A model generated the notes under the pieces. The model saw only the letters and a program-made list of their open reading frames with translations. It had not been told where the DNA came from and made no database searches. Position numbers and translations under genes: made by a program. DNA of 64,000 nt from Homalodisca vitripennis (Eukaryota; Arthropoda; Insecta; Hemiptera; Cicadellidae): positions 70,935,501 to 70,999,500 of the forward strand of contig NC_060215.1 in the NCBI RefSeq assembly GCF_021130785.1, written 5' to 3'. How positions within the stretch are numbered: position 1 is the stretch's first letter; each line of letters starts with the position of its first letter. This document shows, piece after piece, positions 35,901-49,400 of this stretch.

Positions 35901-37891
35901 GATTATTACATATCACTGACACCTAATATACCCTAATAACGTGTTTATATATTCAAAGAAAAAAAGTCAGATATGGCCGGCCAATTTTATTTTGTTTTTA
36001 TTTTCCACTGAAAATGTTCTTGCCGGTCAGATATGGTCGGCAGGGTTAGACTGTCGAAATTCATCTACTCTGCGAGGTTGGCACTAACCGACGGCCGCCC
36101 CACTACTCTGACTAACGTTCCCGCCAATTTGACGTGTTTTCTGTTTACTTGTCTGTTACTGATCATTATACAGACAACATCATTGCAGGTAGTTTCCAGA
36201 TGGAAAGATAAACGAGACGTACGCATGCTTTCTACTCTGCATGGCGTTGATTTTATTGATACAGGTAAAAAGGACAAACAACATAGGTCTATTCTGAAAC
36301 CACAGGTTGTAAATGATTACAATACTGCTGTACGAAAATCCATGAATTGGTACCACAAGGTGGCTGAGGAGCTTCTACTCGGTACAGCAATGGTTAACTC
36401 CTGGTTAGCATATACAGACAAAGTCAAGGCAAGACCAACAGCTAGTGGACGACTTAAAAAGTACAGTATTTCTATAACTGCTTTCAAGGAGAAGGTAGCT
36501 ATTACCTTGATGGGTCTAAAAGAAGATGAAGTTGTTTCATCTGTAAGTGTTATGGGACGTCATTACTTGACCGTCTCAGAAACCTTTGTCGGCGAGGGAA
36601 AAACCAGACGCAGAGTGAGGAAAAATTGTAAAATATGTTACAAGAAAACAGTAACAGAGTTTGGGCGCAAGGGGGCAAAGAACTTAAAAAAAGTTAACAC
36701 TTTCTGCGACCAATGTTAGGACAAACCATACTTGTGTAAAATCTGTTTCAAAGAAGTACATAAATAATGAAGTAACTGACTTCTGTGAAAGCACATGGCT
36801 ATAAAATAACGTTATTGATCGTTCATTTTGCTAAATAATAAGTAAATTTAGCTAAGTACTATTTGGATATACTTGTAAAATAAAATTTAAAACAACTTCA
36901 TAATAATCAATTTTACCCACAATTTTTATACTACCTAGGATACAGGTTATGGTACGTATAGATTTATTTATAGCTTATTTCTTATAAAACAATTTAATTT
37001 TATAATACCAGTTGTATAGTTCTATATAAACAGTTTTCTGTAATATTTTAAAATACACATTGAGGGTAAAAATAATTGCTGGCTATATCTGGTCGGCAGA
37101 AATACGCAAACATTGTTGAATTTCAAGCCAGCACTGTTTTATATTCACAAAGCACTAGAATAAAACATCATGGTTCTCTGTATAGCCTATCCCTAACAGA
37201 CTACTGTCAATTTAGTTTGGGATCAATAGATCGCAAACTAGTAGCCAGTTCTAGTATGTCGAACATAACCTTGCATTCCACCACTGTCGGCCAGATATGG
37301 TCGGCACAATTCTGTTACTAACATCATTGTGTCGGCCAAATCTAGTCGGCGGGGCTGCTAACGTGTTAAGGAAAATTTTGGTTGACAATTTTCCTCTGCG
37401 CTTGTTTTGGACAGTCATCTAAGGTTTTGCAATGTTTGGCAGTACCGCTCAGAGTTTATTGTTGCACCATGCTCGAGAAAATCAATAAGAACGCCTTGCC
37501 TGTCCCAGAAGACTGTTGCCATGGTCTTCCTTTCCTTCTGTTTGCAGACATTTCCTGGGGTATTTAGGAGAACGTTTGTGCCCACTCCATGGTAGTTTGT
37601 CTCACAATATCTCATGTTTCACCCAGGTTTCATATCCTGTTACGGTTTGGTCCAATACTACATCACCATGAATGTGGTAGGCCTTTAAAAACATCAAAGC
37701 TGTCTGCATTCATTGTTCTTTAAGGACATCTGTTAACAGTTTTGGAACCCATCTTACACAAAATTTGTGGTAGCCTAGCTTCTGTAAAACAATTTCAAAC
37801 AATTAAGTTCATAAAACTTGTGGGAAGTATAGGGAAAGCTCAGTTATTGTGAAACAGTCAAATTGTTTTAATACCCAGGCTAAATATTTGC

Positions 37892-37931
<40 letters not shown>

Positions 37932-40900
37932 GTGTGTCCACGCCTCGTGTGCAATAAATTCTAAATCTCTAAATTGCAAACTAGTCATTTGTTCTATATA
38001 AAAATCTTTTGACATTTTATTTCAAACTATGTACATGTTCATTACATCATACATTGTTGTCTATGATTAATCCCAAGTTTGTGCTATCAACATTCTGCAA
38101 TTTTATTGCTCAATGAACATTTTTTGTTTGTCCCTCCAAACTTATTTCATTGTAACATATACAATTTGGATTTACTTAAATTTAAAAAAAGATTTGTACT
38201 TTTTCAAAAACTCTTTAATTGCTGAGAAGCATATAAAATCTGATAACACAATACTATCTGAAGTTTTACCTGAAATTACCTAATTTTCTGCCATCAGCAT
38301 ATAAATAGACATCTTAGTGCTGTTTCATTCACTACTACATGCTGATTTATATAACAAAGAAAAAGAAGGGGTATAGTGTTGATCCTTTTGGAACTTCATG
38401 ATTACTGTTCTTAAATTTGAGTGGAATTTTTTCTAATAATATTTAGAATTTTATGTCGAAATTTGCTCAATTTTTACAAATTGCTTTGAATGAACCATAT
38501 GAGTTCTTTAGGAGTTATATCAAAAGTTTCAAGATTTATGTCTTGTCTATAATGTGACTCACTGCCAAATGCTATTTTCAATACCAAAAACATCCAAACA
38601 ACATGTTCACCCTTATCTACTGAATTAACTATTTATTTAATAAATTATTTTGATATCAGAGAAGAGTTGATCAAATGTGTTAAAGGTTTTTCTATTAATA
38701 ATTGGGCTTGATTAATTTAGGGTCATAATTGAAATTTCGTTAAGCACTGACGGATATTAATTTTCAATTGTTAAAATAATTTCAGTTGTTTTAAAATTGA
38801 GGCTACAGTAAAAACTGTAATGGTCATATCCCTGGGAAATATCGCACCTCCGATATCTGGTCTAGTAACAAAATGTTTTGTAACTAAAAACTGTACTAAC
38901 AGGAAATGCTGTACAGGCAAGCTTGATCACGGTCTCTCACATGTAGCTAAAGGGGTGGGGACTAGAAAGGGATAAGAGAGGCTGGGGGCTTTGTTACTTT
39001 TTCAGAAACCTCACCGAAAATATTTTTAGAAACAATAATCTTGGCGAAACCTTTTGCTGTTTGTGTTGTGTGTAAGTTGTTTTGTGTTTTGCTTTTGCTC
39101 AAGTTCTGAATTCAAAAATATTACATCAATGAATCTTCTACTTGTTGGTCCAAAATAAAATTGTAGTATAAAAATTAAATGAAATGAAACGAAAAGGTTT
39201 TTATTTTCAAACAGAGTTAAGGCTATTGTAGTCTTCTCTTTCACTCAACATTTAGTTATTATGCACTCTTGAATAAACAATTCTAATAACATTTACTTAC
39301 AAACTAAAGAACGTAATAAACAAATAGAAAACACCCCCCTTTTTATGTTATACCCTTTTGAATAGTATTTTACTGTACATCAGTAACTGTAACCACAAAA
39401 TTTCTTAACGAAAGTAATATTCAGTAGTTTTAGCATTAGGACATGCAAGTGTTGTTACTTGTTCCTTGTGGGTGACAGTAAAATATAATGTACCTTGACA
39501 CATGAGTAATGTCCGGTCAGTAGCCATTTGCATTGAGGATCCGTCATAGAAGTGCAACTATAACAGAAATTGTAACTTACTATTGTAGATTATATAGTTG
39601 CACACACCCTGACGTCATTGATGTCCATTTGGTTTGTCATCACGATATCCATCTTTCAATAGTTGTTATGAATCATCTATTTTTAAATTCTGTAATTATT
39701 ATCTTTAAGTATAAGATTTATCTCTGATAAGTCTTATACTTGCCAAGCTCATGATAATAAAAACCTTGTTAACAAGTTCAACAACATTCTAAATTTACTG
39801 CTGTGTAGAAAATCTGTCCTAGATCTATTTACAATTGCCTTTTGGTAAGCATTGTAAATTTCATCATGGAGCAGCTGTTTTAAATCTACAAAAAAGTCCA
39901 GAGAGAGCCTCAATTGAGATTTCACAATCCTTTAGTTTGGACCTTTAATGATTAATAATTCTTAGAATCAAAATAATGGTTATTCAGATTTCATGCAGAG
40001 TATTATCATATTGATCAGCGCCCTGTATAATTGTATTTTTTAAAGAAATTGAACTTAGCTTTACATTTATATATATATATATATATATATATGTTACGTT
40101 TATATATAATATTGTGTATGCCTGGTGGCAACCAATTAAAATATCTCAATTCCTCATGAGGATTTCATGTGTATGGTCAACTTATATTTTACAGATAACA
40201 GTAATGGACAGGTAAGTATTATACTTGCTAGTATACCATCATTTTTAACCATAAATTCATTTCATGTTATTTGTTACTATATGCTATTATATACTATATT
40301 TGTTACTATATGCTACTATATACTATATTTGTTACAGCATCTGTTACTATATGGATCTACCTAAAAAAAAAAGTATCTGCCTAATGTACCGAGTGTTACT
40401 CACGGTGTATGTAAAGAAATCGCCAACGATTTCAACATGTTTTTTGCTAGTGTTGGACATAACTTGGCAAGTTCAATTAACACCGGGGGTGCATTAATCA
40501 TCGATGATGCAGATTACCGGTGGGACTCACTGTTCACACTTAGGACTGTCACTGAACTGGACGTTATCAGACACATTACTGCACTACGTGGCGGGTCCGC
40601 TCCTGGTTATGACGGTGTCCCAGCTTCTGCACTCAAAGACAATATTCATATTTTCTCCAAACTTTTTCTACATATTTTAAATCTTAGCTTGGCATACGGT
40701 ATATTTCCTGATAGTTTTAAGTTAGCTAAAGTAATCTCACTTCACAAGGCTAGCACATTTACAGAGAAAAATAACTATCGTCCCATTTCATTGGTGTGTG
40801 TTCTCTATGGTGCTGGAGAGAATCGTCAAAGAGCAGTTTGTAAATTACCTTCAACACAACCATATTTTAGCGGAGTGTCAATACGGGTTTAGGGCTGATA

Positions 40901-43430
40901 AAACCATTTCAGACATTCTCTTTGATGTAAACAAAGAAATTTATCATACTTTATCAGATGGTATGAGGACCTTTTTAATTTTCCTTGACCTAAAGAAAGC
41001 ATTTGATAGTGTAAATAGAAATAAATTAATTTACAAATTATCAGCTATAGGCGTAACGGATAATGCTCTCGCATGGTTTAGGAGCTACCTTGCGGACAGA
41101 CGGCAGTTTGTGTCTGTTTGCGGTGTGAATAGTGATGAGCTTCCTGTGGATTATGGTGTAGTTCAAGGAAGCACTCTGGGCCCTATATTATTTTTTATAT
41201 ACATTAACAACATTTCAAAACTGCAGTTTCAGGGTAAACTTTCTTTTTGCTGACGACACGCTAATTATTATCAAAGGTAAATCTTGGCAGGATGTTCAAA
41301 ATAAATCTTTTATTGACCTCATGATAATTAAAAAATGGATGGACCAAAATGTTTTATCACTTAACGTTTCAAAAACTAAATTTATGCCCCTTTCTCTTAC
41401 ATCAAATTCAGATTACAACTTACACGATTTAATTATTCATAATTGTAATAATCACTATAACAATGCCTGTGCCTGTAATAAAATCAAGAAAGTGTCGTCA
41501 TACAAATATTCGGGTGTGTTGTTTGATTCTCGAATGAAATGGATAGATCACATTAATTTTTTTTAATAAAGCAAGAAAGTATATATTTGCTTTAGGCAGT
41601 TAAATGGCATTTTGAGTTTTGATGAAACAAATAGTTTATTTTGCTTATGTGCAATCCCTTTTTTCTTATGACATTCTAGCTTGGGGGTTGCTTTTCCTTC
41701 AGATATTAACAATTTAGATATAGTTCAGAAATCTGTTCTGAAAGCCAGTTTTGCGTAGTGTAGACAATATCCCTCTGATTTATTGTTTCAAGAAACAGGA
41801 ATTCTGCCAATTAAAATCATTTTTATTAAAGTCTTATTTATTCATATTTACAAACATTTCGGCTCAATTTTTTCTACAATCCCACATTTTTATAACACAA
41901 AATATGCAAATATAGTCGGAATTAACACTATTCACCAACGCAAATCATTTGCGACAATAAACAGTTTTTATCTAGCACACATTTTATATCGAAATTATTC
42001 TAATAGTTTTAGGAATTTCAAGCTGTTCGATTCTCCCTCTCTTGAGGTTTTTAAGAAAAATGTCAAGGAGTTTTTGATTCTCATAAGCAGTGAGAGGGCC
42101 CAGTTACTTATCTTTGTTGACTACAGACAGACCTAGACTATCTGTCAACTGACTGACGGGATTGTCCCCTCTCCTCTCCTCTCCAAACTATAGATAGAAC
42201 AATCCATTTACTTAAGTAATTATTCTATTTTTATTAATTTTTGTTCACTCAATATTTTTGTCTACTTTCTCTACAATATTGCTAATTATCAGAATTCCTG
42301 AAGTCATATCCATAAGTTATTCTGCTTCAGATGATTTCTTTCAATTAAAAAATGTATAAAATTAATCTACACACTGCTCAAGATAAAATTCCAATCGTAA
42401 CAATTTCAACTTGAGTCTACGGACAGGCCTTCAAGGCCCATGTAGGCTCTTTTCCTATATTATTTTAAGCCGCATTTACACCGGAATTGGCAACCAAAAA
42501 TCGCCAACTCCGATTGCCGATGCTAGTTGCCGGTGGAAGTTTGCAATTTGTATCTGCAACCATGAACACAGTTTGCTTAATTTTTACTGCAACTTGCAAC
42601 AAAAAAATTAGACAGTATATAGAATGTCGAGTGCAGAAGAGGTTGTACTTGCTGCGGCAGCGTGTGTTGTTCTAGGTAAATTGAGAAGACTGAGAAGATT
42701 CTGGGTTCGACCTTCATTGCAGGCAAGAGCAAGGCATAGTGGCAGCAATCTATTGAATGACTTAAATAGAGATGATACAGTTCCTTTGACGGGAGAATTG
42801 AGATGCGATGGCAGTATAAAAACTTTTAACATGTTTAATTGTTGGTATTGGACACATAATTAGCAAAAAGGATACTAACTACAGGAAAGCAATTCCAGTG
42901 CATGAAAGGTTAACTATAACTTTACGAGTTTTGGTAACTGGCGACTCTTATACAAGCATCAGTTATTTGTTTAAAGTTTCAAAAAGTGCGATATCTCTCT
43001 TTGTGCCAGATGTTTATGAGGCTTTGATATGTTTCCTGAAGGATAACATACAGGTGAGTAAATGTTAAAATACCTATCGACCACGTGGAGCCGATAGGTG
43101 GGAGGGGTAGCGGGGTTAGTTGCAGACTCAAGTCGCCGCTCAATTTGGCACTGCAATTCGTATTGCCGACCGAGGTTGGCAACCGCCTTTGATCTTTACC
43201 GACTTCAGTCGGAAAACCAAATTTTGGTTGCCAACTCGTAAAATTGGTCTGCAACTACAGTTGGCAATGCGAGTTGCAGTTGTTTTAAGGCGTTCGACTA
43301 AAAATTGCCGATAAAAGTCTGCAATCATTGGTTGCCAACTCCGGTGTAAACGCGGCTTTAAACTATTCAGAAATTATGTAGCAAATTTAATGCTGTTTTT
43401 ACTAGGTATGCATGCATGTATGTGGATTTT

Positions 43431-43466
<36 letters not shown>

Positions 43467-46400
43467 AATTTATCTCTTTATTCATTACATTGATTTATTT
43501 ATGATGACATAAGTCTTTTTTATATTATTTTAGCGTTAATTAATTAATGTTAATTATTTTGAAGTGTGTTACTAGAATACTTTTGTATATTTTATATTAA
43601 TTACATATCCAAATGCTACATTTGTTATCATTTTCAATATAAAGATTAACTTTTGTCTTTCATTTTTTGTGTGGATAATAAATTTGATTTGATTTTGATT
43701 TCTATATATCACACACAGTTGATCAAGTTATCTTCTTGTACAGAAGTGATGGTGGTCGGAGAACAAGTGAAAGGAGAAGTAATGCTGATTGATGTTGAGA
43801 ACAAAGATGTATTGCATTCAATCACTGTGTCAGATGATGTATCTTGCTTGGTCTGGTTACAAGAGAAGCAGTTTCACAACTACCATCTTTTGACTGCTTC
43901 CACTCACAGTCAGGTAAGTAATGATGTACATATCATATTTGATTGGATAGACAATAGACAATATCCTTTATTACAATTTCTTCAAGAAATGTTACAGCAT
44001 CAAATTTAAGTCAAATTAAGTATAATAGATAAGCTTCTTCAGTGTTATGTGGGGTCTCCCCAAGTAAAGAATTCATTTAGGGTGTAGAAAGCCTTGTCTA
44101 GCAGCCATCTCTGTAGCTTCCTCTTCATCAGCACAGGGCCTCCAGCTTTCAAGTGGTCTGGTATCTTGTTTAGCATCTTCACTCCTGCATACAATGGTTT
44201 CCTTTCATACATGGCTGTTCTGTGACCTGGCAGCACATAGTTTCCTGCATATCTGGTGTTGTATTCATGCACGTCACTTTGTTTAGGAGGTTCTTTGGTC
44301 ACACAGTAAAGGACAGTATCTAGGATGTAGATGGAAGTGACCGTCAGGATGTTCAGGTTCTTGAAAACATCTCTACAGCTTTGTCTTGGACTTAAGCCTG
44401 CTATTACTCTGATTGCCCTTTTCTGCATACCCAGGACGCGGTTGAGATTGCCCATAGTGGATCCACCCCAGACAGTAATACCATAGCGTAAATGGCTTTC
44501 AAACAATGCATAGTATGCAGTCCTTGTTGCCTCAGGGGTACTAGTTGCCTTGATTCGTTTTATGGCATAGAGAGCTGACCCGAGTTTTAGGCAAAGATTG
44601 TCCACTTGATTATTCCAGGATAAATTTTCATCAAGTATGACACCTAGATGTTTGATTTTGTCAGCTGCTGTCAGGTTGGGCATTTCAGATACTGTAGACT
44701 TTTTATTCCCAAATGACATTTGCTTGGTCTTACTTTCATTGAGAACTAAGTCATTTTTCATACAGTAGTCTTGTGTCATATTGAAGGCAATAAAAGTGTT
44801 CACTTGATGTGTTAGATTTTAAAAAATAAAGGTGAAAAACATGGATGAAAAACATAAAGGTGTGCAAAGTAACGTTTTGCACTTATATTAAACCACCATA
44901 ATACGCCCATTGATAATCTGTCCATTGTTGGTGATATTATTGCACATGCTGATAAATCCCTTAATTTCCATAATCAAGTTATCTAAATGAAGAACATTAA
45001 ACATTCTATTAATTTAATACTAATGTAGACACCTGGTGCCATAGTGAAAATTCAAAATAGGCATGCTTTTTTGAGTAAATTGCAAATACTTTATTGTCAA
45101 AAATCTATGTCTTGCCCAAATTATGATTTTTATTGTGATCGATTTCTTGTTATAAAGGAAATGTTGATTACAGTAGTAATGTAGGAAATGAAGAGATAAT
45201 GGATTTAGTTTTAAAGTTGTGCATTAAATTGATAAATTCACCCATCTCTTAAGAGTGATAGTATATTTTTTTAAATCTAACACATACAATTTTATAAGCA
45301 ACAAAAGTATGTACTTAATTATACAATAATCATATTTAATTAGGATATGTATTTTCAGTGAAAGTTGCCAAGTAGATTTTCTCTATTGATATTTCTGAAT
45401 CAGGAGTGGTGAGTGCATATATAACATTTGTAGGCTTGGAACTGCACACACTCACTCTTTCTGATTCAGAAGCATTTATGTGATATTTTTGCTCCTTGTC
45501 ATAAATTATCACATTTATATGAGGGCCATTTTCTTTTTCAACTTCGGATTTCAGGCAATGATGGCCAGACAAGTCGCAGGTCAGCAGTTACTGCAGTAGT
45601 TGATTGCACATCTTCCCTGCTACAACATCTGTCACTGCTTAGTCAGGAATCACAACCACTATGTTGTGTGTCAACTTCACTAACTATAAAACATGCACTA
45701 TACAACATCTGTCACTGTTGAGTTCAAGTAGCCAGTTTGCGCCGAGTTGGAGTCGCATAAAAATGGCTGCCTCTATTGATTCTCCCTGACAAATGTAAAT
45801 TAAGGAGTGTTATTCTTTTTCTGCAAGCAGAAGGGAATAGTAATAGTGAAGCAAAATTCATTGGAGATTGTGCTATGTTTACTTAACAACAACGACACTC
45901 ATAAGGTTTTCTATGTAAACACAGCTCATTCTGTGATTGATTTTTGCCACAGCAGTGATAAATGTAGTGGGGAAGATGCGCAATAAACTACTTTATTAAC
46001 TAAAAAATTTCATAGGTTTTCCACCTGTATAAACATTTATGGTTCGAGTGAATTATATCTCTGACGCCAATGTTGAGTTTGCTTTATTGCCACAATCAAG
46101 AAAATATTTTTAAAGTATATATTTATGGCCATTGTAATTTACTCCAGTCCTAATATCTTTTGTTACATTGTTTATTTTGCCTTTTTCCCGATCAAGGATA
46201 TATATATACATGTACAAAGCTCTAAAAAGCCTACTTCTGTCAAAAGAGGACTAAAATAGTTTTCACAGCAGTCTTTTAATGTGTAGTGTAATAAAAATTA
46301 GGCTACTTTGTCTTCTATATCTGTAATACTAGTATATTTCATCAGTCTGAATCAAACCTAATGTAACCAGATGTTTTTAATGTGGTTCATGTCCTATTAT

Positions 46401-49400
46401 CTTTGCAAGTACTAGTCGTATATCCATCTTGCTTATGTCTAGTAGCCTAATCCATCCTTTAGCATAAGGAGAGAGAAATATTTTTTATTGCCTGGAGGAT
46501 ATTCCGCTCACACACCAAGCCCTGGATCTGTGCCTTTACAGAACTAAATCTTTTCATTGGAGATATTTACACTGTTTGGAAAATAGGTGGTCACAATCTT
46601 TTATAAAGAATTTCTCACACACACAACCCAAAAACTTGCTCCCTCCCATGAATTGAGGCATTGCTGTTTCCCTCCTAGCACAATGAGTTGTCTCTTGATT
46701 TTCACAGGTGATAATCAAATCACCGTCTCCTGTTGATACCGTGAAAGCTAGGAAAGACTGGTCCCCCTTCATCTCCCACAATTTCTGCCAGGATTGCATT
46801 CTGAATTGCTTTCATCTGTTCAGAGCTAAGGAGAATTTCCAGAAAATCTAAATCCAGTATAGTCATATTTGATACAAAAAATTAGTAACACTACATTTTG
46901 AGATCTGCAATCTGATCTCTTCTTCAGGTAAATAACTAACGTAATACGTAATTAAAAACTAGGTTAAAATAAACAAATTATACCAGAGCGTTGTGACACA
47001 CATTAGTCAGGAATCACAACCACTATGTTGTGTGTCAACTTCACTAACTATAAAACATGCACTATACAACATCTGTCACTGTTGAGTTCAAGTAGCGGGT
47101 TTGCGCTGAGTTGCAGTCGCATAAACATGGCTGCCTCTATTGATTCTCCTGACAAATGTAAATTAAGGAGTGTTATTGTTTTTCTGCAAGCAGTAGGGAA
47201 TAGTGCAGCAAAATTCATTGGAGAATATGCCATGTTTACTTAGCAAAAACAACACTCATAAGGTTATCTACATAAACACAGCACATTCTTTGATTGATTT
47301 TTGCCTCAGCATTGATAAATAAAGTGGGGAAGATGTGCAATAAACTACTTTGTTAACTACTGACCTGCGACTTGTCTGGGTGTCTTGCCATGAGATCAGA
47401 AGTTAAAAAACGGCCCTTGTATGATTAAAATATTGTTACAATATATTTTTCATAGACTCAACAAAATGTATTAAGGGCAAATAACAGTAGTGTTAGGACA
47501 GAGTTATAAATTCAAGTTTTTAGCTGTCTTGCTGTAGATGGAGCTTATATTGGTTACTGTTAACTTACATTAAAAACATAAAACCAATATTTAAGACTTA
47601 TTGTTTTGTGAGGCCTTTCAATAGCGAGGCTATCTTCTTCAGACACATCACAAAAAAGTTTTTAGCTGTCTGTTCGATACTATTAGTTTTTTATATTATT
47701 GATAACCCAAAAGGAAATCCAATTATTGATTATGTTTACATTAGTTTTGATCACACTCTGAGAGAGCAACTGTAGTAGGCACCAGTACATGCATATCCCA
47801 CAGAATGGAAAATTATCATTGATGCCAACCACCATGTTGTGTGTCAACTTCACTAACTCTAAAACATGCACGTACTAAAAATCTAAACACAACACAACAC
47901 TGAAGTATAGAATACAGGCCACAATTGTCTGCAATCATCGACTAACCATCTACGACTGACTATGAATTCACGCTCTGCTGTGTTAACCAACATTTTTCTG
48001 ACTTTCATCCACATTTTGAGGGTGCTAAACAGTACACACTTTAAACAGTACTTCGCTCTATTTAGAGAAAGCTACTTTAAACTGGAAGTTGCCTCATATC
48101 TATAGTTTGCATATTTGCAATGAAGATTAGGATGTTATTGGTAATTGAGTCACTTTTTTGTTTTTTGTTTTTGGCAGTAAAGTATCTTTTACTGTTATGC
48201 GTCATTTAAATATGAGACTACTTACTGTTCAGATACAGGACAAATTACCATCAAAATACAAAAAGAATGACTCTTTCTAATTTTAAATAATAATTCTAGA
48301 AGTCTTAAACCTTTCATGATGTTTAGCAACATCAAATCTGCTACATAGTTCAGGTGAGAATGGGAAAACATCTCTCTCGATAGGTTTCAGGTAATACATC
48401 AAAATTCTAGAAGTTTCATCAGTCAGGAATGATTAATGTATTTAAATTTGTACATTCAAAGGTAAAAGTTTAAAAAATCCTATCCCCCATATTTTGACGA
48501 TAATTTTCTCACATTTAAGTAATGAATAACACTAAAGAATACATATCTGTAAAGAATACATAATTATTAAACAAATTCTACTTTTTAGATGGCTGGGTTG
48601 AGATTAGAAAAGTGGTTGAGTGGCTGTCTTCACAATGAATTACTGACTCGCCTGCCAACTGGGTCTGCAACTTGATTTGCCCAATCATTTACACCAGTCG
48701 AGTTGCTGGTTGTGTATTAAATTTTTACTCACCCTTCTACTCGAGTAATCTAAATCGAGCTTAACCATAAGTACTAAACTACCATCTGCCCCACATCTAA
48801 TGGCAGCACAATATTGAAGTTGTTTGTTCTCTTTAGTTTTTTCCAAGGTGGATACATGTATTTCCTAAATATCACAGGAGGAAGAGTGTTAATTATACAC
48901 AATTTGAAAATTGTTCTGAATGGCCAGCCTTTCCATAGATCTGGTAAAATAATTGTTTACATTATGATATCTTAATATATCAGTAATGGCTTTTTATGGA
49001 TTAGTATCCTTTTTTGGTTTCCAAGCAAATTTAAAATACTATAAACTGCCTGCCTATCTCATTGCCATCCATTTTCTCATCAAGAGTATTAAGCTATCCA
49101 TAATTATCTGTGTTAAAACTATAAGACTGTACCTACAGACCAAAAACATTAATCGTTCATTTTAATGTACTGATTTTGTTTATAGTTATTTTTTATCTTT
49201 AAACTTATTCAGATTTTTGTTGTTATAATAATATATCACGATTATTTTGTATGTATCAAAGTGTTTACCTATGTTAACAATATCATTAATTACAAATTTT
49301 TTATTTCAGGATGGGTCAAGTGATTTCTTGCCAAAACTTCCGTCTTTATCAAGAACGTTTGGCTCATTGCCTGATAACATAGAAGAGAACCTAGAAGATG

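Larger units (their letters stand above)
35563..37800 (-). pseudogene. mariner transposase remnant in two pieces
   Basis: Piece one (37370-37800, minus) covers the region between the N-terminal DNA-binding part and the second catalytic Asp. Piece two (35563-35807) covers the end of the catalytic domain and the C-terminus (LTDFYLFPKMKTWLTIQHFD, then VSEWLRSQVAEFYDS). Stops and frameshifts occur in both. The second-Asp motif is degraded around the piggyBac junction. Confidence 0.72.
35437..37870 (-). mobile_element. Old mariner copy split by a piggyBac element (ANAPC4 intron 2)
   Basis: The minus-strand 3' part (35437-35807) and 5' part (37370 to about 37870) are the two halves of one mariner. 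The left terminus reads CTATTCAGAAAGTAAGGACC. The 3' half encodes a C-terminus (SPYSPDHALTDFYLFPKMKT, with the third catalytic Asp) ending near 35563. The 5' half encodes MATVFWDRQGVLIDFLEHGA and RYCQTLQNLR, plus a degenerate upstream WVP-type region. Numerous stops show age. The 1.55-kb insert between the halves is the piggyBac at 35812-37365. The 5' terminus was not found. Confidence 0.8.
40355..43694 (+). mobile_element. 5'-truncated Jockey/CR1-like LINE, split by a PIF/Harbinger element
   Basis: Reverse-transcriptase coding sequence starts near 40411 and runs to about 42136. The 3' UTR follows and ends at 43694 in a GATAATAAATTTGATTTGAT-type tail, a common LINE 3' terminus. The 3' UTR is interrupted by the 890-bp element at 42468-43357 and holds a (TA)n tract at 43435-43463. 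The 5' end is missing, as expected from incomplete reverse transcription. It is inserted in the same orientation as ANAPC4, ending 49 bp before exon 3. Confidence 0.8.
45520..47419 (+). mobile_element. Composite non-autonomous mariner derivative (ANAPC4 intron 3)
   Basis: The ends T/CRAGGGCC(A/G)TTTT...AACTTC are inverted copies for about 65 bp (45520-45590 against 47352-47419, sharing CCAGACAAGTCGCAGGTCAG). Each is flanked by TA (45518-45519 and 47420-47421). The terminus is a diverged form of that of the mariner at 19869. Inside are two direct copies (45637-46005 and 47003-47365) of a segment containing the first ~38 codons of a mariner transposase. There is no catalytic domain. Confidence 0.7.

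Noticed and set aside
37076..37321. 81-codon open frame near the right end of the piggyBac element
   Set aside because: Overlaps subterminal palindromes and shows no protein similarity; chance frame.
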